From the NCBI GenBank assembly GCA_037576195.1, contig CM075103.1:30898723-30962722 (forward strand): 64,000 bases of DNA, read 5' to 3'. The translations under genes were made by a program, and so were the position numbers. Within the stretch, counting starts at the first letter, position 1. Every line of letters begins with the position of its first letter. Below the pieces are notes generated by a model. The model searched no databases, was not told where the DNA came from, and saw only the letters and a list, made by a program, of their open reading frames with translations. Shown piece by piece: positions 44,503-58,300 of this stretch. The DNA is from Phytoseiulus persimilis (Eukaryota; Arthropoda; Arachnida; Mesostigmata; Phytoseiidae).

Positions 44503-47500
44503 ATGCCGATGGGAGCTCGTAAAACGCCTTTTAGTGGCAAGAAGAAGAAGGAACAACTGAAGGTAGTGCTCTCTAATCCCGAACTTGAGTATTTGAAAGG
44601 GCATCCGGTTCGTCACAGAATCAGTGTGGGAATTTTTGGAAACCTCTGGGATGTGTTGAACAACGCACAGTACAACAGCGAGAGAACTGATGGTTTGAGA
44701 TTCTCATGTGACTTTCCCACAGGCGAAGCGAGATCAGAAGGTCCGGACTCAAAGCACCTCCAGAGATGATCCTCGTTCGAGTGGCGAGAATCGGCGCTCG
44801 AAATCGGCTTCGGTTTTGAGCAGCTCCAAGATCCCTTTGAAACCAAACACTGGCGGCAAAGAATCAAACTCAAGGAAACAGAGGTGACGACAGTCAGAGA
44901 GATGTCTGTCTGAGCAGCTAACGCGCACATGACCGGACCTTCCGACTTTCTGTTCTCACACTCCGCTTCTGAGATAGCAGGGCCCTGAACGTCTCGTCTC
45001 AAATACTGAATAATCAATTCCAGATACGCTCTGCTTTTTCAACAAATGACCCCTGAGGAAATTCTCGAATTCAAGCAGAGAAGCAGAGAAGCCTTCCTGT
45101 ACAAAGGGCCGGTGAGACCTCCAACAATTATGTCATCCGAATCATTTTGATGCTGCGTGGGCCGTTTTCGTGACCCAAAAGCTGAATGAGAATTCTCAAA
45201 CTCCAGGACGCTTTATATTTCACACCCGGCGATGTGCCCAACTTGCCTTTGCCAAAGAGACCGCTCTGGGATCAAACTTGGTCAAAGAAGCAGCTCGAAG
45301 AGGCGGAAGCTAAATACTTCCGGATATTCGTTGATCAGGTTTGTTGCTCTAAGCCGAGCTCGTAGGGACCGTCGTCCTGTTGAGTTCGGATCCGACATTG
45401 TTGGTTTTCCGCGGATGGTACGGGGATGTTCTTGAGTTTCCGATTCTCCCAACAGTTACTGAAGGATTACCCGAAAATATCGTATTTCGAGATGAATCTC
45501 GAAACCTGGCGGCAACTTTGGCGGGTTTTGGAAAAAAGCGACATTCTGTTATTGATCGCAGACATACGGTAGGAGATCAGCGAGTCTCGATTCTTGGATA
45601 TGAAGCTCTTCATGGACAAAAACATGATGCTGTGCTGGAACTGTTCCACCCACCGGAACGTGTGGAGTGATCGGCAGAGGGTGAAAATTCCAAGTTTTAT
45701 CACAGTTTTATCGCTGCAGGTACCCGATAATCCATGTCCCGATTTCGCTCATCGAGCACATAAAAGAGTTGGGGAAACAACTCATCATCGTATTAAACAA
45801 GGTGAGCAAATCTTCGGGGTGCATCGAATGCAGAGGCGGAGTGACGCGAGTGGTGCTCGGGGAGAAACTCCAAAACTTCAATAGCGACCACCAAAATAAA
45901 TCACCGCAGAGAAATCCCTCGCCCGCAATTTAGTTCAATTACTTGGTCATCACTTGGCTCGCTCAAAATTCGAGAGCCGCGTCGCTCTTTCGTGAAATAT
46001 GGCGTAATGGACTGCTTGTAAGCTTCAAGGAGACCCATCTTTCGGATTACGAGAAGAATTTTCTCTTAACGCGGAGTCTCCTTCTCAGATTGATCTGGTT
46101 CCTCCTGAGCTCACGGCTCATTGGGTACAATATCTGGAAGCGGAACATCCAGGCATCAAATGCGTTCCTTTTGCCAGTTACGCTGGCTGCAAGGCTCTGA
46201 GTGAGTTCAGTTATCTATCATCGTCATCTACCTCAAAGAAGAGCTCCCGGTAATCCCATTCAGAGGGATCCCATCCTGGGTATCCATTAGTCCGAAATTC
46301 ATGAGATTGCGCCTTTCACTTCAGATCGAGGACGACGAGGAAAGCTGCATTCACCCGTTGACTCCTGCTTGGCGCTCCTTTCTGCCGTCAAACAGATCGT
46401 CACAGAGCATCGAATCGAGGTGAGATATCGGAATACATTGATTCTAACGGGGTCGGGTTCTCAAGCAGGGAGCGTTCTCTCGAACGGTCATATTTTCCGA
46501 ATTATTCTCGCCTTAGATCAGCTGAGTTCATTGAGTGAAGATGTGAGCAGAATTTGGAGTGATGAGAAATTCTCAAGTTCGGCCTCCTGCGACATTGAGG
46601 CTCGTCAAAATCAATCCTTCGAGGCTCGATTGATCATGATCGTCCTTTCCGCTTCTCGATAACTGAGTGGTGCCGCTCCCTCCCCCTCCTTAGAACGTAG
46701 GGAGGTGGCGCGTGTATTGGAATATCCTGATTTCTCCACTACTCTATTGAGAATATTTCCACCGTATCCTGCTTACAGGCAGACTTGACATCATGGGAAC
46801 AGAAAATCCATGAGGATGGCCAAATCGAGGATGAGAGTGAACCTTTACAGGTCAGTGATGCGCCGCTGATTCCCGTACACTGATGCTTCCCCTCTGATAC
46901 TGCTCAGTGACTCCCAACCCCCCTTATCTGTTCTTGCAGATTGGGACTGTAGACGAGCACGGAGAGCCTACCCAACCTGCGGCCAAGTTCTTGACCATCG
47001 GTATGGTTGGACATCCAAACGTAGGGAAGAGCTCTGTTCTCAACGCCCTCATCGGGAAAAAGGTCAATGATTCTTGAGCCTGAATCGAAACTCGTCTACA
47101 AGGCAATTCCTCGTGACCGCCATATCTGAGTGTGTACAGGATTCGGGTCAGCTGATGTTTCTCATCTGTGACTGCAGGTGGTCTCTGTGTCGCGGACCCC
47201 CGGACACACGAAGTATTTCCAGACTTACTTCCTGACGAAGAATTTGCGTCTTTGTGACTCACCAGGAATCGTTTTCCCCACGATGCATCCGAGAGAGCTG
47301 CAGGTTTGTGAACCAATGATTTTGGGTTGAATTCTTTGGCTGGTGAACGCATGGAATACGAGTGTAGAGTTCTGACTTCGTTTCCAGGTGATATCCGGTA
47401 GCTTCCCAGTTTCCCAGCTCAGGGTACCGTTGACGGCGGTGCAGTATGTGGCCGAGCGAGTCCCCGTGAATCGAATTCTCAAGTGAGGCTCCTGCAACTT

Positions 47501-48298
47501 TTCTAGCCGATCGTGGAATTCCACACGCGGTAGTTCTCATGTATCCTCCGCTTCCTCCCATAGTCTTGAAAAAATCGAAACTGACTCGTCAGACTGGACC
47601 ACCTACGAGATCTGTCAATCCTTCGCCGAGCAACGAGGCTACATGACTGCCATGGCCGGTCGCCCTGACGTCAACAGGTCGGTCACCGAATATTGTTCCC
47701 TGATCTTGGGGGTTAGTGCGGATGGATGACGCTCGGACTTGTGCACGCTCTGGACGCGTTTGCATTAGAGAGCATGAGTGGCTAGATATTTGTTGATTCA
47801 TGGAAAATCAAATTCAGGGCTGCGAATCAAATTCTGAGGATGGCTCTGGACGGACGCACCATTTGTGTAGCTTTCAAACCGCCGCAAGACAAAGACTTCG
47901 AAGCGGACCCGATACTCCTGGAGAAGATCACCAAGGTGAGTTTGCAACGGATGCTCCTTTTCCGGTGTTTCGCTCTGTCATGCGAGATCATTGGAAACTA
48001 TGGATTGGGTGGGTTCCGTTGCGGATCATTGAATTTGCAGCTGCGCGGAGAGAAAATTGCCGAAGAAGAAGAGGCTGTGGAGATTCTCGATTCGACCGAG
48101 GAGGAAGAGGATGACGAGGATGGGGATGATGACGATAGCTCCGCAGAAGATAGCGACAACGGCGATGACGACCACTTGAAAACTCGCAAAGCTCCGAAGA
48201 AAACTGTCGCTCAAGTGACGAACAAGTTCGCTTTCCTCATGACGAGGAGCAGCGATGACGATTCCGATGACGGAGGGGATGCAGGCACAAGTAGATAA
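44503..48298 (+). CDS. GNL1: GNL1, circularly permuted nucleolar-type GTPase
   Basis: Fifteen exons join in phase to a 582-residue protein: 44503-44562, 44723-44883, 45024-45111, 45207-45338, 45456-45568, 45720-45801, 46089-46200, 46325-46419, 46779-46850, 46940-47062, 47178-47303, 47388-47482, 47564-47677, 47818-47935, 48041-48298. The basic N-terminus (KTPFSGKKKKEQLK) is the GNL1-type lead. The GTPase motifs are in the permuted order of the YlqF/YawG family: G4 NKID (211-214), then G1 GHPNVGKSS (329-337), G2 in SRTPGHTKYFQ (about 351-361) and G3 DSPG (373-376). ETWRQLWRVLEKSDILLLI is characteristic of GNL1. The C-terminus is acidic, as in vertebrate GNL1. Relatives act in ribosome biogenesis; the precise role of GNL1 is less settled. 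The stretch between exons 3 and 4 is about 15 residues shorter than in the human protein, so a tiny exon may be missed. The exon 10 donor (GTCAAT) is weak. Confidence 0.93.
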
Positions 48299-48575
48299 CC
48301 AGGAGAGATGACTCCAACATAAGTACTCTAAGGAGATTCTCCCCCACCGCGATCCTCGTGTGATGACTCAAGGTGCCAATTCCGAGCACGGAGGCAGAAA
48401 CAACTAATCTCTGTCAGGTAGTGATGCGAATTTTCTCAAGTCTCGGTGAGGGGCGACGATGGACCATTTTCCGGCTCTTCATGTTCGAACCGAGCGTGGC
48501 TCATCGAGCCTGGCTCATCGAGAACTCTCCATTATGTCAGAGAAGCCTCAATGACTGGACATCTCATTATTGCCA

Positions 48576-48581
48576 AATAAA
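48576..48581 (+). terminator. polyadenylation signal of GNL1
   Basis: AATAAA about 280 bases after the GNL1 stop. It makes 48299-48600 the likely 3' untranslated region and explains why the 209-codon frame at 48373-49002 should not be called a gene. Confidence 0.7.
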
Positions 48582-48599
48582 ATCAGTCGTTTGGAATCG

Positions 48600-51500
48600 A
48601 GCAAGCATGCTTCTGTCGTCTGCGGGTGAGGCGTACTCGAGGAGTGCGTTCCCCTCCACTTTCCTGAACAGCTCTTCTGAACATCAGAGCCCAACTCCAG
48701 ACATTGGCGCGCAACAGCTTACGCCACCTGTTTCCGAAAAGTCGAACTGCGTCGAGCCTGGCGTGAAAGGGAGCCATATTTCCTCGGCGACTGAACGGCT
48801 GAAATACGTTGACAGAGATGGATTCGGGAGTTCCGAACATAGCGGCAAAACACATTTGTTCTATGAAATCACTTGGGAGCTTGGACAGAAATTTCCCCAT
48901 CCGACGACCCGGGATCGCCGGACTGTCGACGGATGGGCCCGATTTCAAATGAACTACTGGACTATCGATGAATCTTTCTCTCCGCAGCCTCGGTCAAGCT
49001 AGCTTACTCGATTAGAAATATAGGTTTCCGGTCGGACCTTGTTGGACAGGAACTTGAGTAGACCGCAACTATTCGTGAACGTTCCAGAGAATCACACGAG
49101 CCCCAGGATACGTACGAGAACCTCGAACTCGGCAGGGCGGTCCAGTTAGGTCGGGAATTTTTCCGCCATCAGTTACTCAGAGCACAGTGGGCGGATCTCA
49201 ATTTTTTTACTATGGTAGTATATTCGACTACATTTTGGAGCCAATCAATTGTCCATATCATTCTTCGTTGCATTGTGATCCCAGGTTGACGTAAATTGGC
49301 CACTTTGTCCTCCCCTGAAATTTGAGGCGCTCGCCAATTTTCGCTTGGCGTGCTGTCGAGGGGTATACATATGACAAAAAAAAGCCACCATGTGCTACCA
49401 TCATCCCGCTCTCAACTGGGAGGAACCAACGAGCCAAAACATGGAAAAGTCACCTCGGAAAATCGTTGGTTTCTGGTGTTTTCGCCGGAAACCGATCATG
49501 GGGACGGGAGCGGAATTTCGATGAAATAAACAATTCCAGAATCCGCCCACTGTGCTCTGAATGACGGCCAAAAGTAAAATGGCGAAAAAAACCCGACCTA
49601 GCTCGACCAGTCTGTCAGTCTCGGGAAGGCAGAAGATTCATCGCAGGCACTTGAAGAAATTCCCTTTAACCAGGGTCTCGTCACATGTATCCCACCGTCG
49701 GGGTACAGCACGCTATTTTCAGGTTTCCGGGGTCGAAGAGGACATCCATCGATTCTCGAAAACTTTAGCCATGGATGGATGGATCGGAACTCCTCTGATT
49801 GTGTGCGGCGCCCAGAATGATAGAAAAGCACGTGCATAAGCGAAAGAATCATCGGTCGCCTCTGAAACTGAAGTAAATAGTTTCGTCAGCGCCGGTGGTT
49901 CGCGATTAGCCCCACTATGCAACAGCGTTTCCTCGAAGCATTGCCGATCGTCCCTCTCAGGCCAGTTTTCGTAATTTGTGAGGTTCAGACGAGTGGCCCC
50001 CGACTGACTAGTTATTGTGCCCCATGCATTGTTGCCTCGTCGCATCTCTCGCGACTGAGCTGAGAACCCGAGTGCAAGACCGTTCTACAATACGAGAGTT
50101 TGGATCTGGTTTTACAGCCAAGACCTTCCAATGCTATGGTTCCACAGCAAATTTTTCTCTCCTTTAATGAGGGACCCGAACTCATTTTGGCAACCACAGT
50201 TCTTGCAGCGGTGTGTCATACACACGCGGATGAGAATGAATTCCTAGATGGAAAACGTCACTTTCATGAGGAGCGGAACTCGCAGTCGGAACATCTGGTG
50301 CATCATGTAAAAGCGCGGAGATGAGCGTCCATTGCGACGGAAAACCTATCTGAGTGGGCGGATGCCATACGTTAGGAGCAAATGGAATTCTCGTCACAAA
50401 TTTGACTACATTAGGTCATGTCACGCTGCATAGGTATTTCACCATGTTTACTGGGTGTAAGAATAGCTATTGTACATTACATGAAGATCAACTCAGATCG
50501 TGTCGACCAGCGTCACCCAAGATGGCAGCGATTTGCCAACTGCCGCAACATTGCCCCTCTGCAGCTCAAGCGCCTCTGCAGTGGGGGCTGACCCGCTCTC
50601 TTGTCTTCAGGAACTAGCTCGAGCAGAAACTCTCTGCTTCTTGAGTTGTTTCACTGCCCATTGGCAACTCCAGTCATTCCCAGAGGGACGGTTGGCCCGT
50701 GGCCTGTCTGGATCGCTCCCAAAGCAAACGAAATCTCTCCATTCTCCTCTATGTGCTTGTTCAACAGGTGATACAACGGAACGCAACGGTTATTGTAGGC
50801 GTCTCCCTACTTCATGATCCATGTGGAGCCTTCGAATTCCGGGGGACTTAGTATTACGAAGTTCTCCCCGGTCGGATCCAGGCCAGCGGGAGACTCAGAG
50901 CATACGGCATACAGCAGTAGCTCGGCGCTTTTCAAGTGGAAGGAGCTGTTCGACGTCACTGCTAATATCCCGTCTGGCATGCGAATTGGAGGTGCTGTCT
51001 GTCGTACGGTAGAGTGGTGATCACCTGGGTGGTGCCCGCTAGCTAAGATAAAGGGTCTCGTTTTGGGTGGAGAAAGTACTTCCGAGGAGAACGATCGAGA
51101 TTCCTGTGACCTCACCACCCGCTTTGCAAGAGTGGCTACTGTTGCACCATCGCGCTCGGTCCCGCATGGTCGTTCTGCAATAACGGAAAGATCACACAAA
51201 TCCCGGCGTAAAACTCTGAGGACTTGTATCCACCGCCGGAGTAGTCCCTGTCCGTTGGTTGCGGCTCATTGCGGTACGCTCCAGTCTCACTGATGTCTCT
51301 GTAATCGGAGTTAAGATTCGTAGACTCGTTTCCCCCACGACCGGCTCCCAGCTCATGAGGGTAGCCTTTGCTTCAAACACTCGACGCAATCAATGGAATC
51401 GAAATCAGCCCAAATAATGACTGCTCTTCCGAACGACGCTTGGAATGCATGGGTTGATCCACCGTCGACTACGACGACGACAGTATTACCAGCATGGAGA

Positions 51501-51823
51501 CCGCTCGGTTACGAGAGGACTTTCTCGTAGCCGTCGCGTCCGTAGCTGCAGCACCGTGTAGCAACAGCGGCGTCGGTGGCGGCCGCAGCGAAACCTTCTC
51601 TCCCTCACGGGAGAACGACAGCGCACCAACCAGCGCGCTCACAACATCGAGTAGACCCAGAAGTAGTTGCGAGCACTAGTCCTCCCAGGACCTCGGTAAG
51701 TATCGGTCGTCTCTCAAGTTCCCACCAACCACTGGCTGATGGTTCAACCGTTTAAGCGCAGTTCTTCCTCGCAGCCAACGAAGCTCTGTAACTGAGTCCA
51801 AGGAAGCCGACCACTAAGCCACG
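48600..51823. other. intergenic, then promoter and leader of 4E-BP
   Basis: No recognised gene. Near the right end, two overlapping ATG frames (51417 and 51494, the latter 61 codons ending 51679) lie upstream of the 4E-BP start and may be upstream ORFs in its leader. Nothing else is supported. Confidence 0.35.
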
Positions 51824-54800
51824 ATGTCAATCACTACGAGCTCCATCCCCATCAGACGACTCGTAACGGATCCCAGCCAACTGCCATCTGATTATTCTCA
51901 GACGCCGGGAGGCACCTTGTTCAGCACAACCCCGGGAGGTGCGTAGTCCGAACTTCGAGCTATCGCATGACTCTAAGCGATCGCCGGCGATGACATAAAA
52001 CAAACGACGAGGCAGTGAACGGGGTTACCTGTTGAGCGCACCTTTGTCATCAGTGTTCCACCGGTCTAGGTATCCCTATTGACCGAGTGTCTAGTGCGTA
52101 TTTGACCCTGAGCTCGTCATCCCGGAGAGTATCGCCTTTAACAAGAGCCCTCCCGCGACTCGGGACCGACACCAGGTCTCTATGGAGCTAGGGAAATGAT
52201 GCAGTTCTATGAGCACGAAAATTTCAACATCCACTCTCGGGTGCTGGCAGAGTTGAACTTTCCTGGTCCATGAGTCAGCGAGTGCCTCGCGGACGACAAC
52301 ATGTGCGCGCTCTCCTCTGCCCGCGTGGCTCTATCCTTTACTGCGTTGTTGTACCGCGGCGGCTCGCTCCCTAACTCGGTTTGTGTTAGGATACTGAGCA
52401 ATGTGCGGCGTTCAACGTTGTCCTCGCCGTCGGTCGCTGTTGTCGTTGGGGCGGCTGCCTTTCGAGAGCTCACCGGTGGCTCGAGCCGCTGAGCAGTCAG
52501 CCCGACTGCCTTGCCGCCGGCCGGCCGGCCTAACTGCCTGACCGAACACTTAGCGCCTGTTGCCGCTTAGCGGCGGCGTTGGCAGTAGCCGGCGATTTTC
52601 TTGCTGTTGCTGCGTAGAAAACGAAGCCGACCACGACGTGTTAGCTGCGGCTGCTGTCGACATCGTCGCTCCGCGCGCTGTTTTGCTTCCTGGTGCCGCG
52701 TCGTTGACGCCGCCGCACCTGCGCCATGACGGCTTTAAAGATCCAGGAGATATTGGGAAAGTAGTGACGAAGTACGAAAGCGTTCGATATTGGCCAGTTC
52801 GGATCTGCGTCGTTCGCCTTCCAGTAGATCTGCCAGGTTTCCGCGCCATCCCGATAACGGAGTCATCGGCGCTCAGTCACTGAGCCGACTGAAAATCATT
52901 TACGCATCGACGCGGAAATCTGGCTCCTGAACTGAAGTCGTCGTCTCTGGCTGGTTCTGATTGAGGATGTCGTGTTCAGCGGCCGCCGACGGAAAACTCC
53001 GTCATGGCCAGCTCGTGGGGAGGAATTCGGGTTGCGGCGTATTTTCGAGAGACGCTGTACGATTGGCCACGTGACTAGGCGGAAGTATGAATGAACAGGA
53101 ATCGTGATGATGAGCTCATTCGGAGCCATATCCGTTTATTGAGCGACTTATGCGGAGCAGTTGGCTCGCCGGAGATGGCGATCGCTTGCCTCTCCGGGAC
53201 AGCGGGAACTCGTTGAGATCATGAATCATACCAACGGTGAACGTCCCGTTTCGGAGGAGACTCCTCAAATCAAATCGAGCTCACTCTGTCCACGTCGCAT
53301 CACTCCGCTATTCTCACAGAGCCGACGGTTCAACTGGTTCAGTTATCGGAGTCGAGTTGTTCTTCGAGAGCGGTGTAGAAACGTTTTGGTCGAGGTCGGT
53401 CTTGTGAGAACCCTGACGAAAGCTCTGAGGGAAATCGCGACTGTTTTTTAAGCATCGCCTTCAGGACGTAGTTCCCAGACGCCTCGAGGACATTGCTCTG
53501 TTGAAAGAGTGCGACTTAGCTTTTGTCGCCGACGATCTGTTGTGAAAGGTGTCCTCCAGTTTGAAACAAGACATCGAGAGCCGACCGGGACCGCCGCCTA
53601 GCATCACGTTTAACGAATGATGTTTTTCGAAACCGGCTCGGAGGCTCACCGACGGCTGTGTAATTGGAGATCAGCGAAACGGCAACGACAACAACACGCT
53701 AACGTCAACGAACGAGCAGATATACCGTGGACGTTTATCGCGAGCAGATCAGTGGTGATGTCGAGCGCGACATAAATAATAGGTCGACCACGAACCCCAG
53801 CTCGTATCGATAATAATTGGCGACTTCCACGAGCCGACCTGGTAGCGATCGAGTGCCGTTTGTTGCACCAAGTCGAGTCGATTAATCCCTCCAGAATCCG
53901 ATTGTTCCATGACAAAAAATATCAAGGCTGAAGTCAATAAGCACAACGATTGCGGCCAGTATAGCTTGTGAGGCGTCAATTGAAAGTCGCACTTGTGCGC
54001 TCTTAGGGAACCCATGGCGACGAGGAGCGCGACTTACGATTCACGGCCCAAGGCATGCTCAGCATCTGTTCTCGAACTCGTGTGACAAGTTCGATTGGAA
54101 AGTAAACCTAGAATGAGCGGGCGAAGACGCTGTCGAGTTTGAGTCGCGGATTGGACGAGGGATAAATAGATACATCTGACAGGCAGTCAGCCATCTATGC
54201 ATTGGTCTTGCTTCTCGTAGCAGCTGCGGAAGTCCCTGGCAGAGCGCTTCAAGATCGGTCATGTGCTCGAGCCTTACTTCCTGATTCGGAAATGCGGTGT
54301 TCTGAAAAGTTGTGGAACGTTTATGTCGTTCGTGAGCCTTGACCATCGAAAGGAAGAAAGAGCTCCAAAAGAGAAGTCGGACATCCGATCATAGGGAATC
54401 AGCGAAAAAAAAAACTCGGGAATCCCTCAAGACGTTTGCACATTCCAGGAACTCGAATTGTTTACGACAGAACATTTTTGTTGTCGCTACAACAGTCGCC
54501 GTTGTCCCAAACGCCGCCGTCATTGCCCACTATCCCGGGTTGCACAGTGCCAAAGGTAAGCAATGTCCGTCTGACCGGTGGAACGCTTCCGATAGATGAA
54601 CAGAAGTCGCGTTTCAATTCTACTAGCTCGAAGTTCGAGGCTCAGAATGCGCTATGATAGCGATCATGCTCATTTTGAGCTGCGACTGTGCAGACGCTGT
54701 TCTGTTTCCCGCCTTGCGAATCATACGGCCTACGAACGGTTAGTTTGGACTCGAGAGATTGGCTCCACAATTCATAATAACCTTCATGAAACTGCCGTAA

Positions 54801-55325
54801 GCCCATGATTACTGGCGCACTCGTCCCGAGTTTGACTGTGTTGTTGTTATCGCTCCACTTCCGCAGTTCCTGGCAGCCCTATAGCGGCTCGTGGAACGAA
54901 TCTCCGGCGAGCTTGCTTTCACTGGCCTTGAGGATCCGGAGAGCCTTGTTCGATATGGGAACTCTTTCCTCGCTTCCTCGTATAGAGGAGCTGACTGGCA
55001 ATCGATCTCCCTATTCGAATAGGTTCTCCGCTCACGAAGGGGACTCGCTCTCAGGGAATACTTGGGAAGCCTATCGGAGCATATTGACACACAGTCGGTT
55101 GTTAACAGTACTGATTTCTTATATCTACAGGGATCTCTCTCGGTCTCACCGAAGAAGGAATCTCATATGCCACAGGCTGTCGACCGTCGCAGCAGTAAAA
55201 CAGGTAGAGACTGCAGTTTATATTGGTCACTCTCTCAGGAGAAGTTGAATGCCTCATGGGAATGGTTAGCTGAGTGCTTCTCGTTCACAGGTGCCGATGA
55301 TGAGCAATTCGCCATAGATATCTAG
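51824..55325 (+). CDS. Thor: eIF4E-binding protein (4E-BP)
   Basis: Four exons join in phase to 109 residues: 51824-51938, 54449-54555, 55131-55203, 55291-55325. The protein binds eIF4E and blocks cap-dependent translation until TOR phosphorylates it. Residues 25-40 contain two TPGG sites (Thr27 and Thr36, nine apart, matching human Thr37/Thr46). The eIF4E-binding motif is YDRTFLL (44-50: Tyr44, Leu49, Leu50). SP and TP sites follow at Ser55 and Thr60, five apart as in human Ser65/Thr70. [10 protein letters not shown] (64-73) matches the second, non-canonical eIF4E contact. The protein ends in FAIDI, a TOR-signalling (TOS) motif equivalent to human FEMDI. No RAIP motif is seen at the N-terminus. 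The first intron is 2.5 kb and splits Gly39, an exon boundary also seen in other animals' 4E-BPs. Exon 3 is the least conserved; its call rests on phase and splice sites. Confidence 0.95.
51939..54448. other. first intron of 4E-BP with a CpG-rich core
   Basis: About 52300-52900 is unusually CpG-rich, including GGCCGGCCGGCC at about 52518. Minus-strand frames lie inside the intron: 52550-52849 (ATG start, 99 residues, Gln run) and 53749-54015 (ATG start, 88 residues, one hydrophobic segment). Neither is recognisable. An alternative promoter or nested antisense transcript is possible but unproven. Confidence 0.35.
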
Positions 55326-58300
55326 TCATTCGGACGTTTCGAGGATTCGAACACTCCATCAAAGAAGAAGAAGAGACGGTTGTTGGAGTGAGAAAAAAAT
55401 TTTCCGTGAGCTGCTGGATTTCCCAGTTTTCGCTTCCCTGACGGCATGATGTACTTTGTTCCCATGGAGCTCGCTCCTTGGGAAAGGCGGCTCCCGGATG
55501 ATTCGGAAACCAGCAGAGAAACGGATGCCGAAGACATGTCGCGTTTTTACAATTTTTCGAAAGCGATGAACTAACGAACTGGAGTATCGGGTCCTAGTGG
55601 CAGGGAGGAGGACGCTACGAGACCCGTGGGGAGGCTCCACTGTACTTGGAACGATTTTGAACAACGACATTACTGAAACCCGCCGCCACGAAGTTCTTGT
55701 CTATGAGGTTACGAGGAACTTACGATGTTCTGTCAATTTGGGGTTTCGTCCTGCAGTCAAAGGCGGAACGTTGATGAGAAATGTGCCCTGGAGAGCAAAA
55801 CCAACGTTGACTCATTGTTCTCATGTATGATCCTTCGAGTGTTGGAGAACATACCCACACATAAAAACATCACGCATAGACCAAGTATTCTGACCATGGG
55901 ATGTTAAATTTGACTGTGTTTAAGACGACAAATTGGACGTGTCATATCAGACGATTACTCCTGATCTGGAATGAATGCTCGAAGGACGTATCCAAAAACT
56001 GCCGCTTGTCTCCGACATGGATCATCCCCAGATCGAGGGGAAAAGACAAAAAAAAAGTGAAATGACTAACTTCAAATGTAAATAAAATGTTGAATTTACA
56101 TATTCCCTTTGGCGTTTCACTCTTTTCCAAGACGCTCACCCAAAAGGGTTTATTCGATTCTCTACGAGTTTTTTTTGCCTTCTGCTCGCACAAGCGTTCC
56201 ACTCGCTTTCCGGGATGGCCCCAGATCACAGGCGCGAATCGACCATCTCCCACACCAACAAGCTCGTCAGTAATCCGAAGAATAACAGCGAGGTGAATTC
56301 AGCCGTCGTGCGGAGTTCCACGTTGATTCTTTCGAGCAAACAAACGTAGCTGCTTTGCTGACGGAGGAGGATCAGGGCTTGGAAATGCGGAGCCGGTTCC
56401 CAATCTGGTTTTCTGGAGTGTTTCGTGAACGTCGCACAAGTTTCGGGATGCGTTGCGGATCGGTGTCATACAAAACCACACTAAAGATGCGCGGCGAAAG
56501 GAGTGGCTCATCACCGCGTACAGTGAGTCGCTCGGAAAGCGTCCTCCATGATCTACTTAAGGGCTCCTCCTCTCAGCCATCCCCGAAGAAGTGCTAGATA
56601 GGAAGGGCTCATTTGGCTGCCGGCAACGGTATGCCGACCGGTTGCCTTCCGACATATATTTCGAGAAGGAGAAGTATGTGTACATCTAGCTCTCGGTTGA
56701 AGTGGAGCAAGAAAATTTTTCTCCCAAGAAACGCGATTAGCGAGCTCAGATTCTGTCTGTTAACACTCTCTCGGGGCCTTTGAAACTCTTACCCGAAACT
56801 CCCGAGCGCGTCCCAGAGCCTTTTCATTGCCAGTGCCGGACAACTAGGTTCTGAACGAAGCCAGCCAACGACCCGACAATGTTATTGTTTCTACGGAATA
56901 CCAGGCAGTTCTTTGTTCGTTTTGACGTGACTCGCGCCGGGGAGGGGCCTTGAAAGTCGTTTACGTCCAGCCGAAGTTGTTTCTCTCTCGCGACGCATCA
57001 GCAGACTTTTTCTTTCGGCAAATGACGATTCCGCGGCGATGACCACCGCGTGATGCCGTACTCCGTCTGGCCAAGTTCAGGATATCGAGCCACTCCGAAG
57101 GGCTAGCATGGCTGCCCTGTGTCGGGCTGGCACTCGCTCGAAGTTTGAAATGTGCCCTGGAATCAGAGAGTCGCTCGTCAAATATACTCCATTTCTGTTG
57201 CTCTTCTGCCTCAATGACGTATCAAGTGGAGTCTCTTTCGGATTTATTTACTTCGCTTCGAGAAGAGAGAACAGGATATCGAGCGCAGATCTGGCATAAG
57301 GCGATGGAAACATGTTGTCGTGTTGATCATTGCTTGGTCGAACGTTACAGAGTGTTATTGCATGGACGAAAACCTGATTCGTTTCGTCCGCGGCGTCGAG
57401 TCCGGATCCGAGCTCAGATCCGAACGCGCATGTGTCTCCCGCAGCCTCGTACGGCCGACACGCAAGGGCGCCGCGGGCCCCTGTGGCCACATAATCGATT
57501 TCGAGTGAGGTTAGAGTGAACCGAAGCCAATATGACCCCCCGAATGGAATGAAAAGCACAACGTCACATTCTCCTGATAAAGCGTAACGCTGAAATGTCA
57601 GGCAGAAACAGGTTTATAGCAGGGCCACTGAGTTCCTGCCTAAGGACTTGGCGGTCAAGGCTCAACGAGGCAGAGCAGCGACGGTTAATAGCTCGCTGGC
57701 TCGAGGGACAGCCTGACCGGTGTGGGGTGGATCGTTTACGTGAAAGACTCTGTTGATGAACATCAACTTTATTCAATTCGAGTCGTGACTCTGGTGTTTA
57801 CAGCGAAGCTCGCATCGAGATGGAAAGATGGAGACCTCTGACTAGGCATAATTCACTTTTATACACGTTGGTTCCCGATGTTGATTGTGATAATGATCAT
57901 CTGACATCATAATTACGAGTATGCCCAAATCAGGTGTCGGTAACTGATGGATAAGAGACCACTCAGCAAGATTGCTGAAGTTACTTCCAGGAAACATTTT
58001 TTTTGCGAACAACCTGAACAGCGACCTCACGTTCCACATGGCGTTTCACATTAGGACGCGAGAAGGTGAACTCTCGTTTCACCTAACGAGGATTGAGCGA
58101 GTCAACGAGGAAACTCAGCGAGGGCGGGCCCCATCATCGCCCTGAGAAATCCCTTGTTAGCTAGCAGAACGAAGAGTCGGGATAGCGGATGAATCCGGAC
58201 CTCCAAAGTCAACCTGGAAAGCTCGGATCCAAGAATCCCCTCTCATAAAAAGACCCACGCCTGAGGGGGAAGCGCCCTTAATTCCCCGATCGTGTCTCGG

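Noticed and set aside
48373..49002. 209-codon plus-strand ORF
   Set aside because: It starts with GTG, lies in the likely GNL1 3' untranslated region and contains that gene's AATAAA; no domain seen.
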